Below, one piece after another: positions 1 to 7,505 of a stretch of DNA of 10,251 nucleotides. The stretch covers positions 1-10,251 of the forward strand of contig JADFYA010000106.1 of NCBI GenBank assembly GCA_015233285.1, given 5' to 3'. The translations under genes and the position numbers were made by a program. The DNA comes from Deltaproteobacteria bacterium. GTDB lineage: Bacteria > Desulfobacterota > JADFXK01. Below the pieces are notes generated by a model that had not been told where the DNA came from, ran no database searches, and saw nothing but the letters and a program-made list of their open reading frames with translations. Numbering within the stretch: position 1 is the stretch's first letter; each line of letters begins with the position of its first letter.

Positions 1-643
1 AATCCATCTCCTTGACTCGGCCGGCGGCGAACGGGTCCATCAGATTGATATGAGCGAACTTCACCACTTTTTTTATGGTTTCTTTAAGAGCATACCGGCC
101 ATCGCGGCCCTTGTCGAAATATTTTAATAGCAAATGAGGGGGAACATATCTGACGCTATAGTCGTCATAGATCCCCTCCCGGGCTGCTCGCAAGACGGTA
201 TCGCTGATATCTGAAGCGATGATACTTATCCGGGAGTGGTCTATTTTTTGGGAATGCTCCAACAACATCATGGCCAGGGTATAAGGCTCTTCACCGGTTG
301 AACATCCGGCGCTCCAGATTCTGATCGGATCCCACCCGCGCTTGTTCTTCATCATTGCCGGGACAATCTCATCACTGAAATCACTTAATTGGTCCTGATC
401 TCTAAAAAAATATGTTTCATTGACCGTGACCGCATCGATTAATTGATTAAGCTCGTTGTCCCCGCCGGGATCGTATTTAAGATAGTAGCAGTAATCTTTC
501 GGCGTCTCCATGCCCGTCACTTTAAGACGATTGGTCAGACGAATCGTCAAAAAATTCATCTTGGTATCGGCCAGCCAGATGCCACATCGGGTTTTAATCA
601 AGTTGCGGATATTGGCTAAGTCTTCTTTGGAAGAAATCATCAT
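1..643 (-). CDS. cheR: CheR-type protein-glutamate O-methyltransferase, 3' end outside window
   Basis: CheR transfers methyl groups from S-adenosylmethionine to glutamates of chemoreceptors in the cytoplasm, setting adaptation. The frame is open from an ATG at 643 to the window edge (214 codons; the family is usually about 270-290 residues). Visible landmarks are the N-terminal helical domain (residues 5-70), the CheR signature NETYFFRD (75-82), the SAM-binding loop WSAGCSTGEEPYTLAM (110-125), the second acidic SAM contact at ASDIS (143-147), and INLMDPF (199-205) just before the expected FCRNVLIYF segment, which is cut off. A second ATG follows at once (640), and a TTG at 661 is the only other upstream start before a stop. 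No strong ribosome binding site is visible. It lies 39 nt after the HEAT-repeat gene, suggesting co-transcription. The identification is firm; the receptor partner is not visible. Specialised CheR paralogues outside motility are common, so the pathway need not be flagellar. Confidence 0.93.
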   Translation of the reverse strand, partial: MMISSKEDLANIRNLIKTRCGIWLADTKMNFLTIRLTNRLKVTGMETPKDYCYYLKYDPGGDNELNQLIDAVTVNETYFFRDQDQLSDFSDEIVPAMMKNKRGWDPIRIWSAGCSTGEEPYTLAMMLLEHSQKIDHSRISIIASDISDTVLRAAREGIYDDYSVRYVPPHLLLKYFDKGRDGRYALKETIKKVVKFAHINLMDPFAAGRVKEMD

Positions 644-682
644 GTGGGTCCAAGGTAACAATCAAAGAAATTTAAAAGTAGG

Positions 683-2668
683 TTACTCAAAGGCCTGACG
701 GGCTGCTTGCCGGACCTTGGGGTGGGGGTCTTGCTTCATTATCTCCAGGATCCGGTATGATTCCGCCACATTCATGTAGGCGGCCAACGTCTCGGCCACG
801 ACCTTGCGCACCTCTTCATCGGGGTCGTTGCTCAAATAGTCCAACAAAGGAATCATATCCGGTTCTTTCAGGGACTGGAGCGCCGATATGGCGGCGATTT
901 TGACCGGCCCGATATCTTCTTTTAAACATCTGCGCAAGGGGCGTCTGGCTTTTGCCTGTCCAATCCGGCCCAAAGCAATGGCGACGCTGTATCGGACCCA
1001 AATGTTTTCGTCTCTTAACGAATCAACCAAGGAGTCCACGCTGCTCGGGTCGCCCAGACTACCCAGGGCCGAAACCGCGGATTTTCTAACCTGCCAATCT
1101 TCATCCAATAGTGCCATGGTCAGAGGTTTGAGGGCTAAGGTTACCTTTCTCTTGCCCAGGATGTTGCCGGAAAAACGCCGAACACCCCGGTCGGCATTGC
1201 CCAGCGCGTCCATCAGGTAACTGTCGACCCGGTGGCCCATGATCAGGCCTAAACACTGCACTGCCGCCTGCCTCACCTCCATGCGCGAATGCTTCAGGAG
1301 CGGCGCCGCATGCCTGGCCACTTCTCCGGTTCCGATTCTGCCCAGGGCCTCTGAGGCGGCTTCCCGGACATCTTGATAAACATCCTCCAAAAGAGGCATC
1401 AGATAGCGCGTGGCTTTGACGGCCCTTAGAGTTCCCAGGGTATAAGCACAGGCGCTTCGGACACTGCTGTTGGGATCGTTTAAGTGTGGGATGAGCAGGT
1501 CCACCACCGACCGGTCCTTAAATCCGGCCAGCGTTTTGGCGGCTGCCTCCCGCATTGCGTCATTGCCCCGTTCCAGGGCCTCCGAAACCAAAGAAATCGC
1601 TTTTTGGTCCCCAATTTCACCAAGAATATCCAGCAATATTTTTTGCACTTCCGGCTCTTGTTTGGGATACTGGAGCAAAATGGCGTCGATTTGCCGGGAG
1701 CCAAAACCGACCAGCGCCCGCCGCGCCGCCTCCCGGACATCTTCGTCAAGTTCAGAAAGCAGTTCCAATAACAAAGATAAATGCCGTTCCTGACCGATCA
1801 ACCCCAAACTCCAGATGGCGGATATTCTTACGTCTGGTTCGTGAGTCATCAAGGATGAGGTAATGATCTCTTCCGCATCGATGCCCATCTCCTGGATCCG
1901 GTCCAAGATTCCGCTGGGCTGTTTCTGCTCGATCTTGGCCAGAGAAGTAAAGGCGGCTTGAAGAATCATCTCGTTGTCCGAGGTCAGTTGTTGGAGCAGA
2001 AAATCGATCTGCCCGGGGTCCCCGATATTCCCCAGGGCTTCGATAACCACGTGCCGGACCCACTCATCTGCTTCAAAAATTTCCAGCAAATACGGAACCG
2101 CTTCCCTGGCGCCCAGCAATCCTAAAGACTCTACGGCCGGGTAGCGGGCCCATTCGTCTCCCAAAATGTCCAACAAAAGCTGGATAGCCTCAACGGCCCC
2201 AATTCTTCCAATGGCCTCCACGGCTGCATAGCGCACATTTTCTTCGACATCACCCAGCGCCCTTTTCAGGGCCGGCAGCGCCTCTATCAGACCGGCATTC
2301 CCCAAAATATTAGCCACAAAAATGCGAATATCAGGGTCCGCATCACTTAAGGCCGCCTCGAGTTGATTCAACGCCATTAGGCACAGTTTACTTAGAATCG
2401 TCATAACTTGGGAACGAATCCCAGGGGTTTCGTCACGTAGTTTTTCGATAAGATTTTCTATGATCCCTTCATCTGCAATCTCCAGCAAGATCTCCGCCAC
2501 CAGTGACCGGACCCGGGCGCTGGAATCCGCCAGTCCTTCAAGAATAATGGAGTTCGCCTCAGGAATGCCGAGATCGGCGATTTCGCGGTAAATATCAACC
2601 CGGCCGTCTTCCTTAGCTGTTTTTAGCCTGGCCCGGTATTCTTGAAGATCATCGTACATTCGGTCCAT
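683..2668 (-). CDS. HEAT-repeat (PBS lyase-like) scaffold protein, about 20 repeats
   Basis: A 661-residue protein made almost entirely of 30-32-residue HEAT/PBS-lyase-like repeats. I count about 20, recognised by the recurring second-helix pattern VRxxAxxxLGxIG, for example ENVRYAAVEAIGRIG, QDVREAASEALGRIG and WQVRKSAVSALGSLG. The first 30 or so residues are a charged helical lead-in. There is no signal peptide, membrane segment or catalytic domain, so it should form a cytoplasmic alpha-solenoid used for protein binding. PBS-lyase repeats are named from phycobilin lyases, but nothing else here suggests pigment chemistry. The start ATG at 2668 has an AGGAGA 7 nt upstream; M4 is a weaker alternative. 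The gene sits between the GAF-C4 gene and cheR, which suggests a scaffold or adaptor in a signalling pathway. HEAT proteins beside che genes are known in Deltaproteobacteria (from memory). The binding partner is unknown. Confidence 0.9.
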   Translation of the reverse strand: MDRMYDDLQEYRARLKTAKEDGRVDIYREIADLGIPEANSIILEGLADSSARVRSLVAEILLEIADEGIIENLIEKLRDETPGIRSQVMTILSKLCLMALNQLEAALSDADPDIRIFVANILGNAGLIEALPALKRALGDVEENVRYAAVEAIGRIGAVEAIQLLLDILGDEWARYPAVESLGLLGAREAVPYLLEIFEADEWVRHVVIEALGNIGDPGQIDFLLQQLTSDNEMILQAAFTSLAKIEQKQPSGILDRIQEMGIDAEEIITSSLMTHEPDVRISAIWSLGLIGQERHLSLLLELLSELDEDVREAARRALVGFGSRQIDAILLQYPKQEPEVQKILLDILGEIGDQKAISLVSEALERGNDAMREAAAKTLAGFKDRSVVDLLIPHLNDPNSSVRSACAYTLGTLRAVKATRYLMPLLEDVYQDVREAASEALGRIGTGEVARHAAPLLKHSRMEVRQAAVQCLGLIMGHRVDSYLMDALGNADRGVRRFSGNILGKRKVTLALKPLTMALLDEDWQVRKSAVSALGSLGDPSSVDSLVDSLRDENIWVRYSVAIALGRIGQAKARRPLRRCLKEDIGPVKIAAISALQSLKEPDMIPLLDYLSNDPDEEVRKVVAETLAAYMNVAESYRILEIMKQDPHPKVRQAARQAFE

Positions 2669-2671
2669 TAT

Positions 2672-2694
2672 CTTTTCTCCTGAACTTTTCTCCT
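2672..2694 (-). promoter_or_regulatory. Tandem duplicated Shine-Dalgarno segment before the HEAT gene
   Basis: On the minus strand the 10-mer AGGAGAAAAG occurs twice, at 2694-2685 and 2681-2672, 13 nt apart. The inner AGGAGA lies 7 nt from the ATG at 2668 and is the obvious ribosome binding site. The outer copy has no start codon at suitable spacing, so it is either a local duplication or a standby ribosome site. This supports the chosen start. Confidence 0.6.
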
Positions 2695-2752
2695 AATATA
2701 GATGCGTCCCGGTCCGGCCGTCACTGAAGGCTGACCGCTGAGGCCTGTTCAC

Positions 2753-4057
2753 TCACAATTCAACTTCTTCGTATAAGTCCGGATAAAGTTCCTTGACACA
2801 GTCGCTGCAAAGACTATGGCTGAATTCCGCATCCGTCCGGTCCTGGATATATTTTTCCACCCTTTGCCAATACCCTTTATCATCCCGAACCTTAAGGCAA
2901 TTTGAACAAATCGGGATAATCCCTCGAAGCGTTTTGACCTCGACTAAGGCCGCCTGTAATTCGGAGATCAACCGTTCCTGTCCGACATTGGCCTCCTGCA
3001 GGCAGGCATAGATTCTATTCCTGTCTTCAAGCACGATCAGATTGTCTAAGATCATACCGGCATGATTGACTAAGATGCTGACTATGTCGCTAATGTCCTT
3101 ATTCCCAAGTTCAACCACGGCCACCCCCCGGATATGTCCCTTACATTTAATAGGGAAGATTCCCCAGCGGGTGAACTCGTACGGACCGATAATTATTTTT
3201 CGGGTGAAATCATAATACTTAATAATCCTTCCGGATTTAATGGATTCCTGAACTGCTTCTTCCTGGCCGCAAGGTAGGATCACCTGCTCGATCCGCAGTT
3301 GTCCGGATGTCGTTCCTATTCCTTTAAGCACACTAAGCTCTTCATTAAGCAACAGTAGCACGGCTTTCTCGGCGCCCAACTCATCGACTAAGTCTCGGGC
3401 GACCGTGTGGCAAAGAGAATCGACATCTTCGGCCTGAGCGATTTTCCAGCCGATATGATGGAGCGAGGACAACTGGGCATTGTGCATGAACAAAATGTTC
3501 GTCATTTCCTCTAAGTCACGACGCTGATCTTCAATTTTTTGATGAGATATTGCGTTATTGAGGATCATTCCGCCAAACTCGGCGATAAACCGGCAGATAT
3601 CCCGATCGGGTGTATCTAACTCATCTATGATAAAGAACCCCAGGGCGTTCGGGTTGCCTTTTAGAGGAAAGAAGCTTGGCCGAATAGAATTAGGAAACAA
3701 TTCATCTAATTGTCCATTATCAAGATTAAACGCAACCACTTGATTCCGAATCAAGCCGGGCAAACAGGCCAGGGAATCCATTCCACGAATGTTCCGACCG
3801 GTAAAGTCCACAGATTCACCATTCCGGGCTATTTCGGTCGCCGTATCATCATTTTCCAATAACCAAACGGAATTGGCCCGGCCGGGGAGATGGGTATTGA
3901 TCTCCTTTGAAATCTGGACAGCTACAGATTCCGGGTCACAAACATTGGCGGTGGCGCGATTAATATGCTCAAGAAGCGTCATTGGATTATAACGAGTTTC
4001 ATTTCTCTGCATTATCTTTTCAATAATCGTGCCATTCTTCTTATCAGAAAGAGACAT
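2753..4057 (-). CDS. Double-GAF sensory protein with C-terminal four-cysteine tail
   Basis: A 434-residue soluble protein with no kinase, cyclase or DNA-binding domain. Residues about 26-172 and 203-343 each look like a GAF small-molecule sensing domain (first ending FIAEFGGMILNNAI, second ending SILVNHAGMILDNL). Each is followed by a predicted coiled-coil stretch (173-200, 344-377). The C-terminus (377-426) is a compact module with IPICSNCLKVRDDKGYW, a YIQDR segment and SLCSDC: two CxxC pairs (C384/C387, C417/C420) about 30 residues apart, as in zinc-binding folds. From memory, this tail recurs at the ends of PAS, GAF and response-regulator proteins in Deltaproteobacteria and relatives, without an assigned function. 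The ATG at 4057 has AGGAGA 8 nt upstream. It sits between the sigma-54 regulator (98 nt gap) and the HEAT gene (84 nt gap). The ligand and output are unknown; metal binding is inferred only from cysteine spacing. Confidence 0.85.
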   Translation of the reverse strand: MSLSDKKNGTIIEKIMQRNETRYNPMTLLEHINRATANVCDPESVAVQISKEINTHLPGRANSVWLLENDDTATEIARNGESVDFTGRNIRGMDSLACLPGLIRNQVVAFNLDNGQLDELFPNSIRPSFFPLKGNPNALGFFIIDELDTPDRDICRFIAEFGGMILNNAISHQKIEDQRRDLEEMTNILFMHNAQLSSLHHIGWKIAQAEDVDSLCHTVARDLVDELGAEKAVLLLLNEELSVLKGIGTTSGQLRIEQVILPCGQEEAVQESIKSGRIIKYYDFTRKIIIGPYEFTRWGIFPIKCKGHIRGVAVVELGNKDISDIVSILVNHAGMILDNLIVLEDRNRIYACLQEANVGQERLISELQAALVEVKTLRGIIPICSNCLKVRDDKGYWQRVEKYIQDRTDAEFSHSLCSDCVKELYPDLYEEVEL

Positions 4058-4155
4058 CGGCTGGTTCTCCTAAAAACTGATCCGGTAGTTCCTTATGATG
4101 TTATGCTCTTTTTACAGGCTGGAATCCACACTCGGGTCACAATCCGGAGTAGATT

Positions 4156-5595
4156 CTAACACGCTGAAGTCTCAATTTTAATTCCGTACTTCTCAATCTT
4201 GGATAACAACGTCGGACGGGACAGGCCCAGCAGTTTGGCGGTATGGGTCCGGTTGCCCCGGCAGTAGTTAAGGGCCTCCCGGACCAGGGTCGCGGCGAAG
4301 TGGTCCATCAGGTCATCGAAGAGATTCTCGTCGCCGGCCAGAGTGAGTTTCTGTTGGAGCCATCGTTGGAGAACCCGGTCCATCTGCTGGTCGTCTATTT
4401 CCCCATCCGATTTCGCCCCTGGGGAATCAGGGCTGTGGTCCTGGTCGAAATTTTCCCAAATATCCAGGGGGCAGCCGCGGCTGAAAATCAGGGCCTTCTG
4501 AAAGGTATTGGCCAGTTCCCGGACGTTTCCCGGCCAGGCATAGGTCATGACTGCCTGCTTGGCTCTTTCACTCAAGCCAGGATTGGGCGTATCCATATCC
4601 CGGGAAAACCTGGTCAGAAAGTAGTCGGCCAGCAGAGGGATGTCTTCTTTGCGTTCCCTCAGCGGCGGGAGCCAGATGGTCACCACTTTGAGCCGGTAGT
4701 ACAGATCTTCCCGGAACTGACCGTCGGCTACGGCCCGCTCCAGGTCGCGACTGGTGGCGGCGATAATGCGCACGTCGACCGGGACTGGTTTTCTGCCCCC
4801 TAATCTTTCTATATTTCGTTCCTGGAGCAATCGGAGGAGTTTGGCCTGGATACTAAACGGCATATCGCCGATTTCGTCCAGGAAGACGGTGCCCTGATGC
4901 GCCTGTTCAATCTTGCCCACCCGGCGGTTGGCCGCCCCCGTAAAGGCCCCTTTTTCATAACCAAACAGTTCACTCTCCAGAAGCGTTTCAGGAATAGCCA
5001 CACAATTGATAATCAGAAATGGTTTATCCGCCCGGAGACTGTGCTGATAGATGGCCCGGGCGACCAGTTCCTTACCTGTGCCCGATTCCCCTCGGATGAG
5101 GACTGTCGCATCGGTCGGAGCCACCCGGCCGATGGATTTATAGACTTCACGCATGGGGGGGCTTTGTCCGATCAAGGCATCAGGAGGGGCGGTCTCCGGG
5201 GTGGCGTCCATTTCGACCCGCGAGCGCATGAACCGGCCGGCCTGCAAGGCTTTTTCTATAACATCCAGAATATCCGGGATATCAAAAGGTTTAATGACAT
5301 AGTCGAAGGCCCCTTTTTTGGTGGCTTCGATGGCCGTCTCGGTGGCGCCATAAGCCGTCATGATGATGACCGGCAGCTTGGGTTCCACCTTCCGAATCGC
5401 CTCCAGAGCTTCTACCCCGTTCATTCCGGGCAGACGCACATCCATAATGACCAGGTCCGGTTTACCCTGGGCGACCATGGTCAGGCCCGTCTCGGCCGTG
5501 GCCGCGGTAAGCACCGTGTGCCCATCGCCGGTGAGGATCTTCTCAAAACTGTGCCGGAGTTGGGGATCATCATCGACGATCAGGATTTTGGTCAT
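4156..5595 (-). CDS. Sigma-54-dependent response regulator (REC-AAA+-Fis HTH)
   Basis: An NtrC/AtoC-type transcription activator of 479 residues, the usual length. REC domain at 1-120: acidic pocket D8-D10, phospho-acceptor D52 (IMDVRLPGMNG), T80 and K102. AAA+ domain at about 141-375: Walker A GESGTGKE (169-176), the sigma-54 contact loop GAFTGA (216-221), Walker B TVFLDE (236-241) and a FREDLYYRL segment. The C-terminal Fis-type helix-turn-helix at about 440-475 includes the segment RGNRTHTAKLLGLSRPTLLSKI. All key residues are present, so it should hydrolyse ATP and open sigma-54 promoters from an upstream enhancer. Its ATG overlaps the stop of the kinase gene (ATGA), with AAGGAG 8 nt upstream inside the kinase gene, implying translational coupling and a cognate pair. 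A sigma-54 promoter candidate in the divergent control region at 7489-7505 is a possible target (inference). Confidence 0.96.
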   Translation of the reverse strand: MTKILIVDDDPQLRHSFEKILTGDGHTVLTAATAETGLTMVAQGKPDLVIMDVRLPGMNGVEALEAIRKVEPKLPVIIMTAYGATETAIEATKKGAFDYVIKPFDIPDILDVIEKALQAGRFMRSRVEMDATPETAPPDALIGQSPPMREVYKSIGRVAPTDATVLIRGESGTGKELVARAIYQHSLRADKPFLIINCVAIPETLLESELFGYEKGAFTGAANRRVGKIEQAHQGTVFLDEIGDMPFSIQAKLLRLLQERNIERLGGRKPVPVDVRIIAATSRDLERAVADGQFREDLYYRLKVVTIWLPPLRERKEDIPLLADYFLTRFSRDMDTPNPGLSERAKQAVMTYAWPGNVRELANTFQKALIFSRGCPLDIWENFDQDHSPDSPGAKSDGEIDDQQMDRVLQRWLQQKLTLAGDENLFDDLMDHFAATLVREALNYCRGNRTHTAKLLGLSRPTLLSKIEKYGIKIETSAC

Positions 5596-7064
5596 GAGGC
5601 ATTCTCCTTAAAGGGCAAGGCAATGGTAAATGTGGTCCCCTGGTCCTCTCCGGATTGGACCTGGATTCGGCCCCCGTGTTCCTCAATGATCCGTTTGGCG
5701 ATGCTCAGGCCCAAGCCGGAGCCTTCATCCTTCGTGCTGAAAAAAGGCTGAAAAATTTTATCAAGAACAGACTCCGGGATCCCTGGGCCGTCATCACGCA
5801 CCCGGACGATCACGGCCTCCCCCAAGGTTTTCGTCCTGCCCATTTCCTCCGAAATCTGAATGGCCCCGCCGTCGCCCATGGCATCACAGGCGTTGAGCAT
5901 GAGATTGACCAGGACTTCCTTAAGTTGTTCAGGATCAGCCATGATCCCTGGCAGCCGCTCTTCTCTGACCACCCAGACCTTGACGCCGTAGGACTCCAGC
6001 CGGTATTTCAGCAGATGTAAAGCATTATCGACCACATCGGAAGGACTGATCAATTGAAACTTTAGCTTGGGCGGCCGGGAGAATTCTAGAAAAGTCCCAA
6101 CAATAGTATCAATATGGCGGATTTCTTCAGAAATGACTTCAAGATCCTCTTTTTTGGTCCGGTTCAAACTGAGGCTTCTCTCCAGGGAAAAAAGCCGCAT
6201 CTTGACCGAAGTCAGGGGATTCCTGATACTGTGGGCGACCCCCGCGGCCAGTTTTCCGACTAAGGCCATTTTTTCCGATTGAATAAGGTGTTCCCGGCTT
6301 TCTTCCAACTGGGACTGGGCCTGCCCTACATCCTCTATCAGGTTATAAATCTTCCGGCTCAAGGCCTTGACCTCATCATCAATCCTATATCGCGGTTGAG
6401 TGTGCTCCGCGTCTATAGCCAACTCCCGGATCGGATCGAGAATTTGTTTAAACAGAACGTAGCCGAGCAACAGGGTAATGATCACGCCGCAAGGAATGAC
6501 ACTCCAGGCGATGGTCGTAATCAATCTAGTCGCCCGGATGTTGTCTTCCCGAGTCCTGGCTATATCTTGTTCATAGATATCTTTATATTTTTCGCACAGC
6601 CGGTAAACGATGTAGAATTGATCTCTGAGCTTTCGATGCCGTTCCGCCCCGGCCTGGCGGTTTCCTTCCCGGTATAGTTGAATCACCTGATTCCTGGCCG
6701 AGGTATACTGGATATATCGGGATTCGATGTTGGCCAAGGTCTCTCTGGCCTCATCGGGATAATTGAACCAGCGGGCTTTCTTGATCCATTCGATAAACTC
6801 ATTATGTCGGGCCTCAAGGTGACGTATCCAGGCTTCGTCATTATCAAGAAAATAATAACTGACCAACCCTTTTTGCACGGCCAGGGTGCTCTTCAACTCC
6901 CCCGCGGCGATCAAGGCGGTGACATCCCGATCCACGATAGAAGAATAAAGATCTTGAGTCCGGTAAGTGTACCAGATGGTCACCAAGGGACCGGTCAAAA
7001 TCGCCAAAATGAGCACTCCCAACAGGCAGAATATCCTGGCGCGGAGACTGAATTGTCGAGACAT
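5592..7064 (-). CDS. Membrane sensor histidine kinase, cognate of the sigma-54 regulator
   Basis: A 490-residue inner-membrane kinase. TM1 is at about 11-34 and TM2 at about 181-206. They enclose a roughly 146-residue, mostly helical periplasmic domain without cysteine pairs, resembling four-helix-bundle (4HB/CHASE3-like) sensors. A HAMP-like linker follows (205-255, with PIREL and DDEVKALS). HisKA: LAAGVAHSIRNPL with phospho-accepting H278. HATPase_c: N box NLMLNACDAM (387-396), G1 DDGPGIP (424-430), F box FQPFFST (438-444), G2 GSGLGLSIAKRI (448-459). An unusual point is serine at H+1 where most HisKA kinases have Glu or Asp. The ATG at 7064 has AAGGA 9 nt upstream and opens the minus-strand gene series. 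It overlaps the regulator gene by 4 nt, so the two form a two-component pair. The stimulus cannot be read from the sequence. Confidence 0.95.
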   Translation of the reverse strand: MSRQFSLRARIFCLLGVLILAILTGPLVTIWYTYRTQDLYSSIVDRDVTALIAAGELKSTLAVQKGLVSYYFLDNDEAWIRHLEARHNEFIEWIKKARWFNYPDEARETLANIESRYIQYTSARNQVIQLYREGNRQAGAERHRKLRDQFYIVYRLCEKYKDIYEQDIARTREDNIRATRLITTIAWSVIPCGVIITLLLGYVLFKQILDPIRELAIDAEHTQPRYRIDDEVKALSRKIYNLIEDVGQAQSQLEESREHLIQSEKMALVGKLAAGVAHSIRNPLTSVKMRLFSLERSLSLNRTKKEDLEVISEEIRHIDTIVGTFLEFSRPPKLKFQLISPSDVVDNALHLLKYRLESYGVKVWVVREERLPGIMADPEQLKEVLVNLMLNACDAMGDGGAIQISEEMGRTKTLGEAVIVRVRDDGPGIPESVLDKIFQPFFSTKDEGSGLGLSIAKRIIEEHGGRIQVQSGEDQGTTFTIALPFKENAS

Positions 7065-7107
7065 AATCCCTAATCCTTAAAGCTGAGGTTTTTTCTTTGC
7101 GTCTTGG

Positions 7108-7119
7108 CCTCAATTGAGG
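7108..7119. promoter_or_regulatory. Perfect 12-bp palindrome, candidate operator in leftward leader
   Basis: CCTCAATTGAGG is its own reverse complement. It lies 43 nt before the leftward kinase ATG, inside the likely untranslated leader or near its promoter. A dimeric repressor or activator site is plausible. No further copy was noticed in the divide. Confidence 0.35.
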
Positions 7120-7366
7120 TAAAAGGTGAAGTCGGACCCGGCCGGCGACATTAAAGACCAACTTTATCTCTTTATGATCAATAAGTACACAAAAAAACAT
7201 GACCCCGATTGATACGTTGCTTGTCATCGCGTCCGATTCCGATTTCCATTTTTCGCAAAAAAAGCCTGGTCAGGAGGACGCGAAAATATTACAAAAGCAT
7301 AAAAGACAAAAAACTTCCGGTTCTTTCCTTTCCTCACCGTGGTCCGTGGTTAGGCTTTTCAATTTG

Positions 7367-7385
7367 TTTTTACAGAGTGTAAAAA
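7367..7385. repeat. AT-rich inverted repeat, candidate enhancer-binding site
   Basis: TTTTTACA-GAG-TGTAAAAA: 8-bp arms match perfectly around a 3-nt spacer. Its centre (7376) is about 140 bp upstream of the transcript start expected from the sigma-54 promoter candidate, within the usual 80-200 bp range for enhancer sites of NtrC-family activators. The AT-only outer stem and the absence of any gene ending here argue against a terminator. Binding by the response regulator at 4156-5595 is inference. Confidence 0.4.
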
Positions 7386-7392
7386 ATGTTGA

Positions 7393-7402
7393 CATGATCA
7401 TG
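7393..7402. repeat. 10-bp palindrome CATGATCATG
   Basis: A perfect palindrome 7 bp beyond the AT-rich inverted repeat, about 118 bp upstream of the expected rightward transcript start. It could be a second half of a compound regulator site. Palindromes of this length also arise by chance. Confidence 0.2.
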
Positions 7403-7488
7403 GCCGTAAAGACGTCCCGACGGTGAGTGCCGGCAAAAGATTTCCATTTGTTCCCGGCCACGCCGGCAGACCCAGCCGCCAAAACCGT

Positions 7489-7505
7489 CTGGTATGCTTA
7501 TTGCT
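7489..7505 (+). promoter_or_regulatory. Candidate sigma-54 (-24/-12) promoter for the right-arm genes
   Basis: CTGGTATGCTTATTGCT matches the consensus YTGGCACG-N4-TTGCW at TGG, A, G and TTGCT. The only differences are two C-to-T changes in the CAC block. The invariant GG (7491-7492) and GC (7503-7504) are exactly 10 nt apart. Transcription would start near 7515-7516, leaving a leader of about 46 nt before the ATG at 7562. No competing -35/-10 pair was seen for this gene. A sigma-54 activator is encoded in the divergent gene series. Confidence 0.6.

Noticed and set aside
4058..4155. Terminator or promoter between the regulator and GAF genes
   Set aside because: Only very short stems, no T-run after a GC stem, and no GG-N10-GC or good -35/-10 pair.
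4243..4803. Open frame of 186 codons on the plus strand
   Set aside because: Antisense shadow of the AAA+/HTH part of the response regulator; no family resemblance.
4897..5751. Long open frame (284 codons) on the plus strand
   Set aside because: It lies opposite the sigma-54 regulator and kinase genes, whose domains are unmistakable. Its translation has no recognisable domain and is rich in residues typical of antisense reading.
7367..7385. Inverted repeat read as an intrinsic terminator
   Set aside because: The stem is nearly all AT, no gene ends here and the flanking genes diverge.
7389..7394. TTGACA as a rightward sigma-70 -35 box
   Set aside because: No -10 element at 16-18 bp downstream (the sequence there is GC-rich). 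The sigma-54 motif at 7489-7505 explains the gene better.
7199..7426. Small plus-strand open frame (75 codons) in the divide
   Set aside because: No ribosome binding site, low-complexity product, and it runs through the candidate regulatory repeats.
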